Shown here piece after piece: positions 1-10,990 of a DNA stretch of 64,000 nt (positions within the stretch are counted from its first letter, which is position 1; each line of letters starts with the position of its first letter). The DNA is from Eustoma russellianum (Eukaryota; Streptophyta; Magnoliopsida; Gentianales; Gentianaceae), in contig AP025051.1 of the NCBI GenBank assembly GCA_036186865.1, forward strand, positions 19,587,915-19,651,914, in the 5' to 3' direction. A program made the translations under genes and the position numbers. Below the pieces are notes generated by a model. The model had not been told where the DNA came from, did no database searches, and worked only from the letters and a program-made list of their open reading frames with translations.

Positions 1-1380
1 TGCATTTAAAGCTCTACGCACAACAAGAAACTCCTTGGTATCAAAATCATCTAATGCGCCTAGATCCTCTTCAGGTTCAATTTCATTATCATGTTCAGAC
101 TCGTTTTCATGCTCGGACTCGGACACATATTCGTTTGTCTCTTCAATTAACATGATTCTTTTTGCATTAGGACATTCTTTTCCTATGTGACCACGTCCTT
201 GACATTTATAACATTTAATCTCTCTAAACCTGTTTGAAGGATCCGAAGAATTGCCGGTAGGAGCCTTTTGTTGAGTGCGTTCATCTCTCCTTTGTGTGGA
301 TTGCACACGATTGTCCATCCTTTGCGATGCTCCTTGGTCACGCGTTTGGCCTCCTGTAGGCCGTGAACTTCCTGTTCCTGAAGGCTTGCTGTGAAATCTT
401 GACGAAGATTGATTAGTACGATAATTGGAATTGAAATTAGAGGAGTTACGTACCTTTAATTGTGCTTCAATCTTTTCAGCCATATGAACCATGGTTGTGA
501 GGTCGAGGTAAGGTTGAAGATCAACCCTTTGCGCAATCTCCCTGTTTAAACCATGTAAGAATCGAGCCTTGGTGGCTTCTTCAGGTTCCTGCAAGTTAGA
601 CCTCTCCAACAAAATTTCTAACTCTTTATAATACTCGTCTACACTTTTGGAACCTTGTCGTAAGTTATGCAAACTCGTGAAAATAGAACTCTCATAATTG
701 TTTGGAATAAAACGTTGTCGCATTTCAAACTTCATTTCTTCCCAAGTGGCGATTGGGGGTTGTCTCGTCTTAGTTCTATTTCGACACAAATTCGTCCACC
801 AATTAAGCGCATAACCAGAAAATTCAATGGAAGCATACCTCACTTTTTGCAATTCACTATAATTGGTACAAGAAAAGATCAAATCCACTTCCGTTTCCCA
901 TTCTAAATATTCCTCCGCATTACTTTTACCATAAAACGTGGGAATACTTATTTTGGTTTTGAGAAAATCGTCATCTTGCGGGAAAAGGGGATTTTGGCGT
1001 CTTTGGTAACCACAGGGATGGTGGTCATCAAAGTCATAATCATCATGCTCAAAGGGAATGTAATCATCATTGTACCTTCTTGGAGCGTACCTTCTTGCTT
1101 GTGTAAGAGGAGCAAACCGTCTCGCTTCGGTGTGTGGGGGTCGAATGTTATCGTCCTCAACTTCTTCTGGAGGATGGCGTCTTGGTTGTGGTGGTGGAAT
1201 GGCCCTGCTTGTTCCTTGGCCATCACTTGTTTTGTAGCTTCGCTCTACGTCTGCCAAGCGATGCTTAATTACCTCATTGTCATGCATGAGTTTCTTAAGC
1301 ATCTCCAGCATTTGTTGTTGAGTATTGTCAACAGTTTCGGCTTCTTTAGACTTGCTAGATGCGGAATTGCTGCTGGCCAT
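1..1380 (-). CDS. gag: Gag polyprotein, partial (G1-a)
   Basis: This is the structural Gag of a Ty3/gypsy element, which packages element RNA into cytoplasmic particles. The frame is open from an ATG at 1380 to the window edge, about 460 codons. In order it shows a polar N-terminus, a stretch rich in Arg, Pro and Asp, the retrotransposon Gag core with the W-N-W-W and FLHGLN signatures, and one CCHC zinc knuckle (CYKCQGRGHIGKEC, about 163-210) for RNA binding. An acidic Glu/Asp/Ser stretch follows before protease. I chose the ATG at 1380 because it is the first in-frame ATG. The frame is open further upstream, but there the homologous G1-b codon positions carry no ATG. No stop or frameshift is seen in the visible part, unlike G1-b. 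Confidence 0.9.
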   Translation of the reverse strand, partial: MASSNSASSKSKEAETVDNTQQQMLEMLKKLMHDNEVIKHRLADVERSYKTSDGQGTSRAIPPPQPRRHPPEEVEDDNIRPPHTEARRFAPLTQARRYAPRRYNDDYIPFEHDDYDFDDHHPCGYQRRQNPLFPQDDDFLKTKISIPTFYGKSNAEEYLEWETEVDLIFSCTNYSELQKVRYASIEFSGYALNWWTNLCRNRTKTRQPPIATWEEMKFEMRQRFIPNNYESSIFTSLHNLRQGSKSVDEYYKELEILLERSNLQEPEEATKARFLHGLNREIAQRVDLQPYLDLTTMVHMAEKIEAQLKVRNSSNFNSNYRTNQSSSRFHSKPSGTGSSRPTGGQTRDQGASQRMDNRVQSTQRRDERTQQKAPTGNSSDPSNRFREIKCYKCQGRGHIGKECPNAKRIMLIEETNEYVSESEHENESEHDNEIEPEEDLGALDDFDTKEFLVVRRALNA

Positions 1381-2985
1381 TGTACCTAAGGAATTGAACG
1401 AAAACAAAGGGAAAAAGAAGGAAGCAAACTAACACAAAGATAGACAAATGTTAAGGGATTAGTAAAAAAAATAAGCTCTGAACACTCCGCTTTCGATTCT
1501 TTCCACTCTCTTACCACTTTGGTTCTTGGATAACCTGAAGTTAAGAAGTCTCAAAGTGATCAATAAGGAAGTGTATTGCCAAGCTTTTTCGATTCACAAT
1601 GTTCTCCGCTTGTTTCTTCCTTTTTGCTTTCAAGTTGCACCAATTAGTATCAAAGTAGAATCAATTGAAATGAACACAAACTTGAACTTTCTACTAAGAT
1701 TCAAAGAAAATAAGCAACCAAAGTTGATGTATAAGGCTGAACCAAAGATAAACTAAGGGTTGCCTTGGGCAATCTTTAGTTAATTTTGATTCTATGCACT
1801 TACTATCCACAAAATGGTTCAAGTCATGCAACAATCGAGCAACCAAGTGTATGATTGGTTCAAGAAGATCAAGAGTTGGAGAATTGGGTATAGGGGACGG
1901 CAATGTGGGGTAGTATGGTATCCAAGGTTTGCAAGTCGTAAAAAATTTCCACGCAATGCACAAACGTTTTGCCCCTTTTTTTGTTTTGCTCTTGTTCTTT
2001 TGTTTTTCTTTTTCTTCCTTGCTATTTCAATTGAGCAAGGTTCAGATTCTCCTTTTTTTTTGACTAAGGGCAGAATTGGAATTTCACTTGTTTTGCGCTT
2101 AGCACTTGCGTTTTTGGACAGAATAGTGCAATGTATTTAAAATGCAATTTGTATCTCGGACTTGCAACAAAAATGACCTTGGAAAGTGAAGGAATTGGGG
2201 TAGGACCGAATGGGGGTTAGGGTTTTGATTTAGGGTGTTTTTGAACGTTTTGGGATTTTGCGGAATGTGGTTGTAGGAACGGAATGGGTGTTGTAAATTG
2301 ACTATTTGGGTTGGTAATTGATGATTGGTGTGGTCAATTTGGATATTGGTTGGTCTAGGACAGAATTTGAACAAAATTCAAATTCTAGGGTTAGGGTTTA
2401 TTTGAATGAATTGGGATCTTTAGAATCTGATTGTATTTGGTAAAATAGGTTTGGGGCTTTTTGTTTGGGGTGTAAATAGGACTATTTGGGATCAGCTTGG
2501 CGAGTTTAGAGTTGGGTTGGGGTGGGGGTGGTTGGGCCGTGGGGTGTGGGGCTGGTTTTAGGGTTTGGTTGATGTTGCAAGTAGGTTGTGAAGACAAGCA
2601 CACGTAGGATTACTAGATTTATAGCATGAAGTCAATCACAATGCGAATCATAAGATGCATACAATCATCACCAACTAAAAGCTTCGGTAGCAACAAGATG
2701 ATTTGAAACCGAGGTAGCTTTATAGGATGATGGTTGGAATATTTTGAAGAAGGCTGAATGTAACCTAAAAATGCAACGAACCCTAATTTGTTCAAGTTTG
2801 AACGACTCAAAATCAAAATGCAGCAACGTGTAAGGACTCAACGCAATGTTTTGTTTTGGACGTTTTTTTTTGAATGAAATGCAAGACAAATGGCGTGTAG
2901 AGTGAGGGGTAGAAGAAGGACTCAACTGAAATTGAAATGACTAGACTCAAACGAAAAGAAAATGATAGATGGTGGAATAGAGTAA
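1381..2985 (-). other. 5' leader of G1-a
   Basis: This untranslated stretch between primer-binding site and gag aligns along its length with 51593-53225 of G1-b. No supported ORF is present; short open frames here are not shared. It contains several AAACCCTAA-like (telo-box) motifs on the minus strand near 2215, 2390 and 2560. Confidence 0.75.
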
Positions 2986-3002
2986 CCTGGGCTCTGATAC
3001 CA
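2986..3002 (-). other. Primer-binding site, initiator-Met tRNA type (G1-a)
   Basis: Minus strand reads TGGTATCAGAGCCCAGG, complementary to the 3' end of plant initiator tRNA-Met. It lies 3 nt inside the LTR edge and fixes the LTR boundary and element orientation. Confidence 0.93.
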
Positions 3003-3005
3003 ATT

Positions 3006-4293
3006 TGATGCGTGCAACTCGTGGGCTCCAACAATTCCACCTTCCAAACGTCCTTCACAAGGGTTAGGCACAAGGAAGAAGACTTCCCCTTGCTTCCTTA
3101 ATGAATAAAAACGTATGGCTTAAGAATGAGCAAGACCAACACTTCAAGATGGTCGTTGATCAGGCAAACCAATATGGCCCTCCTGGACGGCACCTTTAAG
3201 CAATGGCAACACCTTCAATATGCTCAACTTTGAAGGATCTTAACCTAGGTTTTAATGCAAAACCAAGAAAACAAAGTATCACACAAAGTGAATGAAATAT
3301 CAAGAATTGTTATTCATCAAAAGGTGAGATTACAACCAGCCAAAGGGGTCTATTTATAGGCCTAAGAAACGTCCCCCTTTAGCTTGAAATGGCTAGAGAT
3401 AATTCAAATAAAGCTATCTAACAAATGTTTAAATTTGAACTTTGCTTGAAAATTAAAACTAAGATAATTCTAGCTAAAACTTGAAATGCTTGCAAGATGT
3501 TATCTTCAATCTTTGAATTATGATTCCATCCTTTTTGATCTTCAAGTGGGCGTGTGGAAGGATAAAGAAGTGTAGAAAATCTGATTTGGATGATGATAAG
3601 ATGGTTGGGGTTGAATTCAAAGGATGGTTGAAGATTTAATCCAAATGGAGTTTGAACTTGAATTCAAACTTGATTCAATTTTTGTGTTGTTGATTTATCC
3701 ACAAAGTGGCGTGTATATCAAGAAGATAGGAGCTGAAATCTTCTTCAACTTTAAATCTCAAATTGGTTTGAAACTTGAATTCAAATCATGATTGATCATT
3801 ATCCATTTCTTTCAAACATGGCCGGCCCCCCTTTGTGGATAATGGAGATGATTTTGATTTCAACTTGATCAAGAGATTCTATCTTGGACACCTTTGAATT
3901 TGTCTTAGCGTAGACAAACATTCTCTTCGAACATTCTCTCGAAACATTCTCTTCAAACATTCTCTTCAACATTCTCTTGAAACATTCTCTTCTCTTGAAA
4001 CATTCTCTTCAAACATTCTCTTGCACCTAATTTACCTACAAAGCAAATACATAAAACTAAGATCACACGACACAAAATAAATTCAAAAACAAAGAATGTA
4101 GACGTGCATGCTGAGACATGCTCAAGTTGAAGGTTCAATGAAATGAACCCAAGGAGTCTTAGGTTCATCTTGAACATGCTTGTACAAGAAGGTGGCAACT
4201 TGATGACAAAGTTCCCTTGCCCTCCTTCTTGTCATAGGACCTTTGACCTCTTGATGGGGCCCTTGATCCTCATCGGACCCTTGATCCTCATCA
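3006..4293 (-). repeat. 5' LTR of G1-a (1288 bp)
   Basis: On the plus strand it begins TGATGCGTGC next to the primer-binding site and ends CCTCATCA, giving a TG...CA LTR. It aligns with the LTRs at 30975-32443 and 45310-46758. The U3 end (4122-4293) holds an open frame matching a gypsy pol C-terminal tail (GP-I/M-TR-R-R-A-R). U3 also carries a 14-15 bp minisatellite. Confidence 0.92.
3916..4023. repeat. U3 minisatellite, ACATTCTCTTSAA-type units
   Basis: About seven imperfect units of 13-15 bp built on AAACATTCTCTTGA. A related array is at 32071-32168 in the G1-c LTR. The matching part of the G1-b LTR (around 46385-46430) has only a degenerate trace. Confidence 0.85.
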
Positions 4294-6313
4294 GAATACA
4301 AGCAAGTAAGATCAAACTATAACTTTAACAAAACGTAAATTTCTACTTCAAATTGACAATTGAATAAACAACAATCTCGGACTATCTAAGATTCAAAGAA
4401 AAAATAGAAGTCAAGTGATGTTTTTGGCTGAATCAAAGAAAGCTAAGGGTTTGCACAGAACAATCCCTTAACTTACTTTAAACTTTAATGCACATTCAAT
4501 TGTAAATAAAGTGAAAGACAGTACATACACACAAGTGTTCAACAAGGGTTTGTTCGAGGAACCTTTTACAACAGTCAACACTTTTGGTGTAGGTATTTGC
4601 TTTTGGTTTTGCACAAATCACCTTTTGTGAACTTTGGATGGCTATATCTCACTTCTTGTGCAAATCACAAATACGTCTTGTCTCTTGCTTTTTGACGTTA
4701 AAAATGACTTTTCTCTCAGTTTCTTTCACAAACAAGCCTAATTATTTTCCTTTGGATTGGCTTTATCTGTTTTGTGAGTCTACTGCTCACTTGCCTTTAT
4801 GAGACATTGCTCACGGCTTCTTTTTCTTTGGTTTTACTTGCACAAGTTTTGGTGTGGCTTTTGTGAAACGTTCTTTGAACAACACGGAAGAACACTAATG
4901 ATATGAAAACTGTTCACAAATTTAACAACCAAATATAGATGAAAGTTCAATGCAAGTTGAAGAAGTGTAAAGACAACAAGATGATAACAGGGTCGGCAAT
5001 TTAACAGTGTAGGGATAAATATAGACAAAGGGATCCTAAGTAAGAACTTAAGTCCAATAAAGTCTTTAAACAATTGAATCAATCCCAAGTAAAGATAAAC
5101 GTAAAGCCAACGTTAAAATTTGAAATCAAATCTTGTTTCTTACAAATTTACTTCACTTTTAACAAATCTCAAGTCAATAATGTTTCAATTAAAAGATTCA
5201 ATCAAGTTTGTACCAAACAATGACTTAAGGTGTAACGGGGGTGGTGAAATCAAATTCAAAAAGTTTTAAACAAATAGCATTCAAAGATTTAATCAAGTTT
5301 AAACTAAATTGTTTCGGTTTTTTTTTACGAAACACTTACAACTTAAATACTAACATATCACACTTAAACACATTTTAATCAAACACGCACAACTACAACA
5401 ACATGAACTGATTTTGCATTTCTTTTATTTTATTTTTTTGTTTTTAATGCAAATGATCTAACTAATCTTAAGATAGCTAAATGCAACTTAGTTGTTTCTA
5501 AATGCAATTTATAAGGGCTGATTACTATAACACTAATGGAAATCAGTTTTGATGCAAACTAACTAACTTGTTTTGTTTTGTTTTTAAGTTATCTATTCTA
5601 CTTGTTTTTTGTTTTGGTTTTCGTTTGTATGATGCAATCAGTTTCTAAGCTAGATGATACTAGATGCAAGTGTTTATGTATTCATCACAACAAACGTGTA
5701 TCAACTAGAGACTAGGCAGCATACATAGCTAACTAAAACTACCCTTTTTTTGTTCTTAGTTTTCGGATTTGCTTGTGCTAAACTAAACAACCAACTAACC
5801 CTTTTAACTACGTTGTAAACTAGTCTAACCAAGCTAAATAAGGCAGCAACTACAACGCCTAAACAGTTTGCACACAACTACTAAAAAACAGAATTTAACA
5901 ACTTGATTACAAACTAAACTATCAACTATTCTAATTTTGTGTTCAAGTTTTCTGTTTTAAGGACTTATCTAAACTACCATTTAAACTTCTAGATTAGGGT
6001 CTAATGAACATTATCTAAGCTAGATTGAACAAGAACAATAAGTTACACATGGTTTTTAATCTAAACTACACAAACAGATTCTATCACACTTAAGTCTAGT
6101 CTAAGTTCTTTTTGTGGTGTTTCGATTTTTTGCTACTAAAAACTAAGTTACCAAACTATTGTAAACTATCTAATAAACACTTCAAAACATAAACTAACTA
6201 CCTAAACTAACAGGCTCTAAACGGACATAAAAAAACAGTTCACTACACGATTTGGGCAGCATCATTCATATGCAAGTTTAAACAATGTAAACATGAATAG
6301 AAGACTAACCAAA
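4294..6313 (-). other. Leader of N-a with degenerate tandem repeats
   Basis: It aligns with the N-d leader (54855-56757). The part nearest the LTR (about 5330-6310) is a degenerate tandem array, with AAACTAAACA-rich units recurring roughly every 170-185 bp. Open frames here lack ATG starts, so I call no gene. Confidence 0.7.
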
Positions 6314-6325
6314 GCTCAGATACCA
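6314..6325 (-). other. Primer-binding site (N-a)
   Basis: Minus strand TGGTATCTGAGC matches the initiator-Met primer site with one change from the N-d copy. It sits 2 nt from the LTR edge. Confidence 0.85.
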
Positions 6326-6327
6326 AT

Positions 6328-7557
6328 TGATGAGCCAAATAAAGGCTAGAAAAACGTTCCTAGGACTTTGTCTTCTACTCCAAACTGATTTGAACCTCGG
6401 CTATGGCAAAGAATATCCCAATGACACCCCTTGAACTGTAACCGTTTGTTCTTGGCTCGATTTATGCTAACACCTCTTCCTCTTTGGCATTCCAACACAT
6501 CTAAAACCTCATTGAGACCCTAAGATGCTGTAAACCAAAAATGAAGTAAAATACTAACAAGTTCTAGGCTAGGAACTTGGAAGAAAACCGTTAGTGGTCT
6601 TAAACTTCAACTAGAAAAGTTGAGAATTCCTTAAAGGAAATTTTGATTGAAATATGTTTGAATTGTGGTTTTTGCACATTCAGCTTCTTAACCTACTTAT
6701 AACAACGAAAATTTACAAAGAGTACAAGGTTTAAAGTACAAAGTACAAGACTAAAAATGACATGCTTGCTTGGAACTTGTTTGAGCAACTTTCGGTTCCA
6801 AGAAGCTGGTTGCTTGCCGTGCTTCCCATGCTAGTTTTCAGCCTTCTTTCTTGATCAATTTGATTGGATAATACTTGGAGCAGCTTGCTTTGAATTAGGC
6901 TTTGATTGGTTGTGAGTGTGGCTTTTGAATATTCAAACCAATTAAGCTTAAACCAGCCGATTTCTTCAAGGATTTTGATTGGATCAATTGTTGTGCAGCT
7001 TGCCTACTTGTCTTCAACTTGATTGTGATTGGTTTGAACATTTGCAAGACTTCTTCCTATTGGTTAAAGCTTTGAGCAGCTTCTCCATCCTTATTTCAAC
7101 GTGAAGAAGAATTCAGATTTGACATGGGTGCTTGTCACCACCTTGCTTGTAAGCTACTTGCTTATCACCTCCTTGCTTGGACAAAAATTCAGGTTCCAAT
7201 TGTATTTTCAAGCTAAGTACATGTACCTGAAAGACAAGGCAATAATACAACACAAACTATCCTAAAACGAGATTAACCAACCAACAATATTAAAAAGAAC
7301 AACTAAAGATATGTACAACATGCTTTTGATACAACTAGATCAAAGCTTGTATCATATAAACCCAATGGACATCATCTGTGCTTGGTTCATCCTCTTCATG
7401 CCTGTAAAGAAATGATTCAACACAATGTAACAACTTCTTAGCCATACTCCTTGTTATGGGACCTGTGCGGGGCAGTGAGGTGTCATCATCAGTGTTTGTA
7501 TCCACAAGGTTAGGCTGTAGCTCATCAATATTGACAATCACCTTCATGGGTGGCATA
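6328..7557 (-). repeat. 5' LTR of N-a, U3 end missing
   Basis: It begins TGATGAGCC on the plus strand and aligns with the 1408-bp LTRs of N-d. The alignment is lost near 7535, where the N-d LTR still has over 200 bp to go. Confidence 0.85.
7335..7556 (-). pseudogene. pol-tail remnant inside N-a LTR
   Basis: An open frame with the GPITRSMAKKL motif followed by FLYRHEEDEP and a WVYMIQAL end, stopping at 7335. The motif GP-I/M-TR-x-x-A-K is a common C-terminal signature of plant Ty3/gypsy polyproteins. Frame and residues are kept in the two N-d LTRs and match the tail in G1 LTRs. I see it as an ancestral pol end captured by the LTR, not an independent gene; whether it is ever translated is unknown. 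Confidence 0.6.
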
Positions 7558-9040
7558 ATAAGCTGTTATCTTAGGCAGGTAGGCTGGTTTTATTGCAGTA
7601 TGTCATTCCTTTGCTTCCTTTGCATATTATAGCAGCAGGGGGTCTTCCAAAATTAGTGATTAAGATAATAGAGCGCAAGATGTCCAGTTTCTATTGGGCC
7701 CTAGAAGACATTGGCTTGCGTGGTCTTCTATTCATAGGCCATGTGATGAAGGGGGTTTGGACCTCCGAGATCTTCGCACCCTTCATACAGCATATTTTTG
7801 TCGCATTTGGTGGAACTATCATCATAATCATATGCTTTGGAGTAAGTATATGCATGATAAATATGGCCGCCGTGGGGATTATCATCCTCGACTCACGGAT
7901 TCACCTGCTTGAAAAATTATTTGTCGCATTCATACTTTTTGTTCCTCGCACAGTCAGCGACATGGAACTCATTTATACTGGACGGACTCGCCAAACGGTT
8001 CTTTCTCGTTGAGCTCAGCCTACAGTCTGTGTCGTACATCACACCCAACCATTCTTTCTGTGAAATTTATCTGGTACAGGCATCATCGGCCAGTGGTTCG
8101 CATAATCCTTTGGCGTCTATATCACAGAGCCCTACCTTTTGAGGATTACATTGGGCAGTTTATGATATGTATGCCCACACAATGCCCTTTCTGCAAGGTA
8201 GCTTCCGCCGCGATTGACCATGTTTTTCTACATTGCCCATACATTCGCCCAGTTTGGCGTTTTTTCTCAGACATTATGAACGACAATCTACTGTACTCGC
8301 CGAGCTTATGGCCTCATTTGTTAGCTTGGTGGTTTCGGGCATCCACAAATACGCTTCTAGGAACATTGCGGATAGTGATACCAGTCATTATAGTCTATAG
8401 TATGTGGCGCACATATGCTTTTTTGACATGTGGTGAGGCAACACATTATACTGTTGATGCACTTGTTGCTATTATCGGATCGTATATTTATTTGTGGGGC
8501 AAAACTATTGACGGTACCAAGATCGCATCGGGTTTTGGCAAAATATCACATTTACATTTGTTGCCGCCTCTTCGTCCGAACCGTCCATAGTGATCAGATG
8601 GCTCCTCCCTCCTTCAAGACGAATGAAGCTCAATTTAGACGCGGCGGTTGGCCGTAATTATGCCGCAGGAGGGCCAATCTTGAGAGATAGCTCTGGCGCA
8701 TGTGTTGTGGCGATCTCTTTCACAATGCCGCCATGCCCCCCTTTGGCTGCTGAACTGCAAGCAGCATTATTGGGTTGCTCTATGTGTTGCCATTACATCA
8801 TCATATTATTCTGGAGATGGATTGTCAACAATTAATCAAGCATCTTTATCAGAACAATACAACGGATGCATATTATCATCTCCGCCTGCTTCGGTAGCTA
8901 TAGCTACATACGCAGTATGATGTACAACATATTTTCAGGGAGGACAATATGGCAGCACTTTATTTAGCGCAACATGGTTTGATGAATCTTACGACGGGTT
9001 ATTATACTCGACACACATTGCCTCCGCTGGTTCGTAGTTG
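7558..9040 (+). pseudogene. LINE ORF2 C-terminal region, decayed (L-a)
   Basis: The sequence reads across several frames. First comes the end of the reverse transcriptase (PLHIIAAGGLPK... with MSSFYW, about 7590-7720). Next is a zinc-binding zf-RVT-like segment (CPFCKVASAAIDHVFLHC, about 8180-8240). Then an RNase H-like domain begins near 8593 (KLNLDAAVG, with the AELQAAL helix) and ends near 8990 (a MAALYLAQHGL stretch that matches the AH-LA motif). The function would have been target-primed reverse transcription and hybrid degradation. A TAG stop is present near 7570 and several frameshifts follow, so it is not functional. Confidence 0.85.
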
Positions 9041-9612
9041 CGTCTCGCTTGATCTTACCATGGTCAATCTTCGACATACATCAATGGAGTCGTCTCCGCA
9101 CTATCCTTAATTGTCTTCCATATGGATTGGCTATGCTACACATATTCTGCCTCCTCTCTATAGAGTGCAGGAAGATTGGGTATGATCTCCTCTTCCTGGC
9201 TATACATGCCTTTATTCCGTTATTGCATTATATCCCAATCTGATATTGGACCTTCTGCTTTTACATGGACACACTTGGGTGCTATTGGCGGCTTCACCGT
9301 GAGTTGGCTTGGATGGCTGGAGTTGGAGCTATATTTATTGCATGTTTCAAATGTGGTAAATATGTACTCTTTTTCCTTCGTGCAGGATTTTATCCACAAG
9401 GGTGGTTTTGCCTGCCAAGGTTTTGATGGGGCATATCATACCACATTTGAACATTTCCCCTCCACATATTTGGGTTTACAGAGATGTATTTTCCGTCCCC
9501 TCAGTAGTTACATTCGACTGTGTTATGACTTCATTGTATTAGAGGTATTCATCCGCCATAAGTGAGGTTTCTTTTCTCAAAAATACAATCTGGAGACTTA
9601 GGCTTCTTCATT
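9041..9612 (+). other. L-a 3' untranslated region
   Basis: Positions about 9355-9455 are strongly similar to LINE L-c (reverse strand, about 23925-24035), including TGCAG before GATTTTATCC. The terminal block (TCCGCCATAAGTGAGG, about 9549) recurs at the ends of L-b and L-c, so the three belong to one LINE family. Confidence 0.7.
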
Positions 9613-9776
9613 TAAAAAAATATGATATGAAGATGGCGTTTGGCGATCTTGAGCGATAGCAGCGACTGGCGGCTGTAACTACCATCGCCGGTTGCTTCCT
9701 TCCCTTTGCCTTGCATCAATTCCCTTCCTCCTTATTTCTGCTGATCATTCTAGTTACGATCCTTTCTTCCTGCACG

Positions 9777-10684
9777 ATGGAGAATGTGAATACCCCGCCG
9801 CCGCTGAAGAACCCTACGGGGTCGAATCCACAAAAACCATTTGCATCTCTTTTTCACACGTCGACTGCCCCCTCGATTGCACCGATGTTGATTTAAAAAT
9901 ACAAGGGCAGTCCAATGATATCATTTACGGATGAAGAGATCGATTCTCTAGCCGAGCCATACAAGTTTTCTTTGGTAGGCACATTTTGGTATGGCAGGCC
10001 ACCAATAGCAGTCATCCGTTCCACCATTGATAGGATCGGATTTACGGGCACAGTGCGGGTTAGACTTCTGGATTCCTCTCACGTTATCTTGCACTTTGCC
10101 CATGAACAGGATTATCAGTGATGTTTCACACGTCAAAGTTGGACTATCCTGCCAGTTCATTTCCATCAGCAATCGGCTTTGCTTCAAATTGGTCGTATGC
10201 TGGGTACCCCATTAAAATTGGACAACGCGACGGCAAAAGCACTGTGGCCATCTGTTGCTAGACTGTGTGTGGAGATTGACATATCACAAGAGCTTCCGTC
10301 ACACGTCTTTATTCAGGCATCAAATCGAGTACTCTCACAATAGGTAATATACGAAGATCTTCCCTTATATTGCACCTCTTGTTATCGATTAGGACATAAG
10401 GCAGCAACTTGTGGAACACAACACACATCACAAAGTTTAGATTCACACAAAACAAAGGATGTGACACAACCTCAGTCAAAGGCAGCACTGGAGCAGAGAT
10501 GGACCCCAAAGAAATCACAGCCTACTCTAGCACAGCATATTCCGGAATTACCACTAGCCGTGCCTCCTTCGGTGTTATTATCGCCAGATTTGGCACCAAC
10601 ACATGTGATCTACTATGCGCAGGATATTTCACGATTACAGAAAGTAGATGACAGCTTTTTAACTGACATATCTATTAATCCATA
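9777..10684 (+). pseudogene. LINE ORF1 protein (RNA-binding), decayed (L-b)
   Basis: It starts at an ATG at 9777 (MENVNTPPP). After an early stop at 9894 and a frame change it continues near 9915 with a DUF4283-like segment typical of plant LINE ORF1 (FSLVGTFWYGRPPIAVIR, then FTGTVRVRLLDSSHVILHF). A CCHC knuckle, CTSCYRLGHKAATC, is at 10371-10412. The product would bind LINE RNA. Spacing to ORF2 is about 300 bp, ordinary for the group. I judge it non-functional because at least two frame breaks are visible. The DUF4283 name is from memory of the family; the knuckle is seen directly. Confidence 0.8.
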
Positions 10685-10990
10685 GCCAGTTTCTACTTTG
10701 GACAGTTGAGTGGACAATAATGCTGCTGAAAATCGCACGGATGCAGTATCTTCTGATGCTATTGTAGGAGCTGTGCTAAATGACATTGTGCAAGATGCGA
10801 AATCGGCCGGGACGTGGCGCTTTACTGGTGCATATCCTTCTGCAACGCCCCCTGAGACAAACAGCGAGGAGCATTTTCAGATCCCCCCGAGACTGCTCCA
10901 TCGTCATCGTCGGAATCCAGAGCCCATCTCTCCACCTTATACAAGATCAAGGGCAGCTCTCTCTAACTCTTTTGATTGTTTATCATCCCA

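Larger units (their letters stand above)
1..4293 (-). mobile_element. G1-a: Ty3/gypsy LTR retrotransposon, 5' part
   Basis: The element reads on the minus strand. From right to left it has a 5' LTR (4293 to 3006), a primer-binding site for initiator-Met tRNA, a leader of about 1.6 kb, and a gag ORF open to the window edge. Protease, reverse transcriptase, integrase and the 3' LTR would lie outside the window. It is collinear with G1-b over gag, leader and LTR. On its right it abuts sequence of family N exactly at the LTR end, consistent with insertion into N-a. The duplicated target, expected to be near GAATA, cannot be checked because the other end is off-window. Confidence 0.92.
4294..7557 (-). 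mobile_element. N-a: non-autonomous LTR element, 5' portion
   Basis: This is the reverse complement of the 5' LTR plus leader of N-d (53433-56757), with PBS and LTR in the same order. It stops about 50 bp short of where the gag-like ORF would start, exactly at the G1-a LTR edge. The rest is probably beyond G1-a, off-window. At its right end the LTR is incomplete: the last U3 bases (about 235 bp in N-d) are replaced by the start of LINE L-a. Confidence 0.85.
7558..9612 (+). mobile_element. L-a: 5'-truncated L1-type LINE
   Basis: It holds only the 3' part of ORF2 (end of the reverse transcriptase, zinc-binding region, RNase H) and a 3' untranslated region. The first recognisable residues match L-b at about 13300. 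The 3' end is an A-rich tail near 9600-9625, and L-b follows directly head-to-tail. I see no clear target duplication. Confidence 0.85.

Noticed and set aside
976..1389. Plus-strand open frame opposite gag of G1-a
   Set aside because: Antisense shadow of the gag coding sequence; no family resemblance.
2380..2400. TAGGGTTAGGGTTT as interstitial telomere repeat (also near 52395)
   Set aside because: Only about two units, at the same place in both G1 leaders, so it is part of the element and not a telomere relic.
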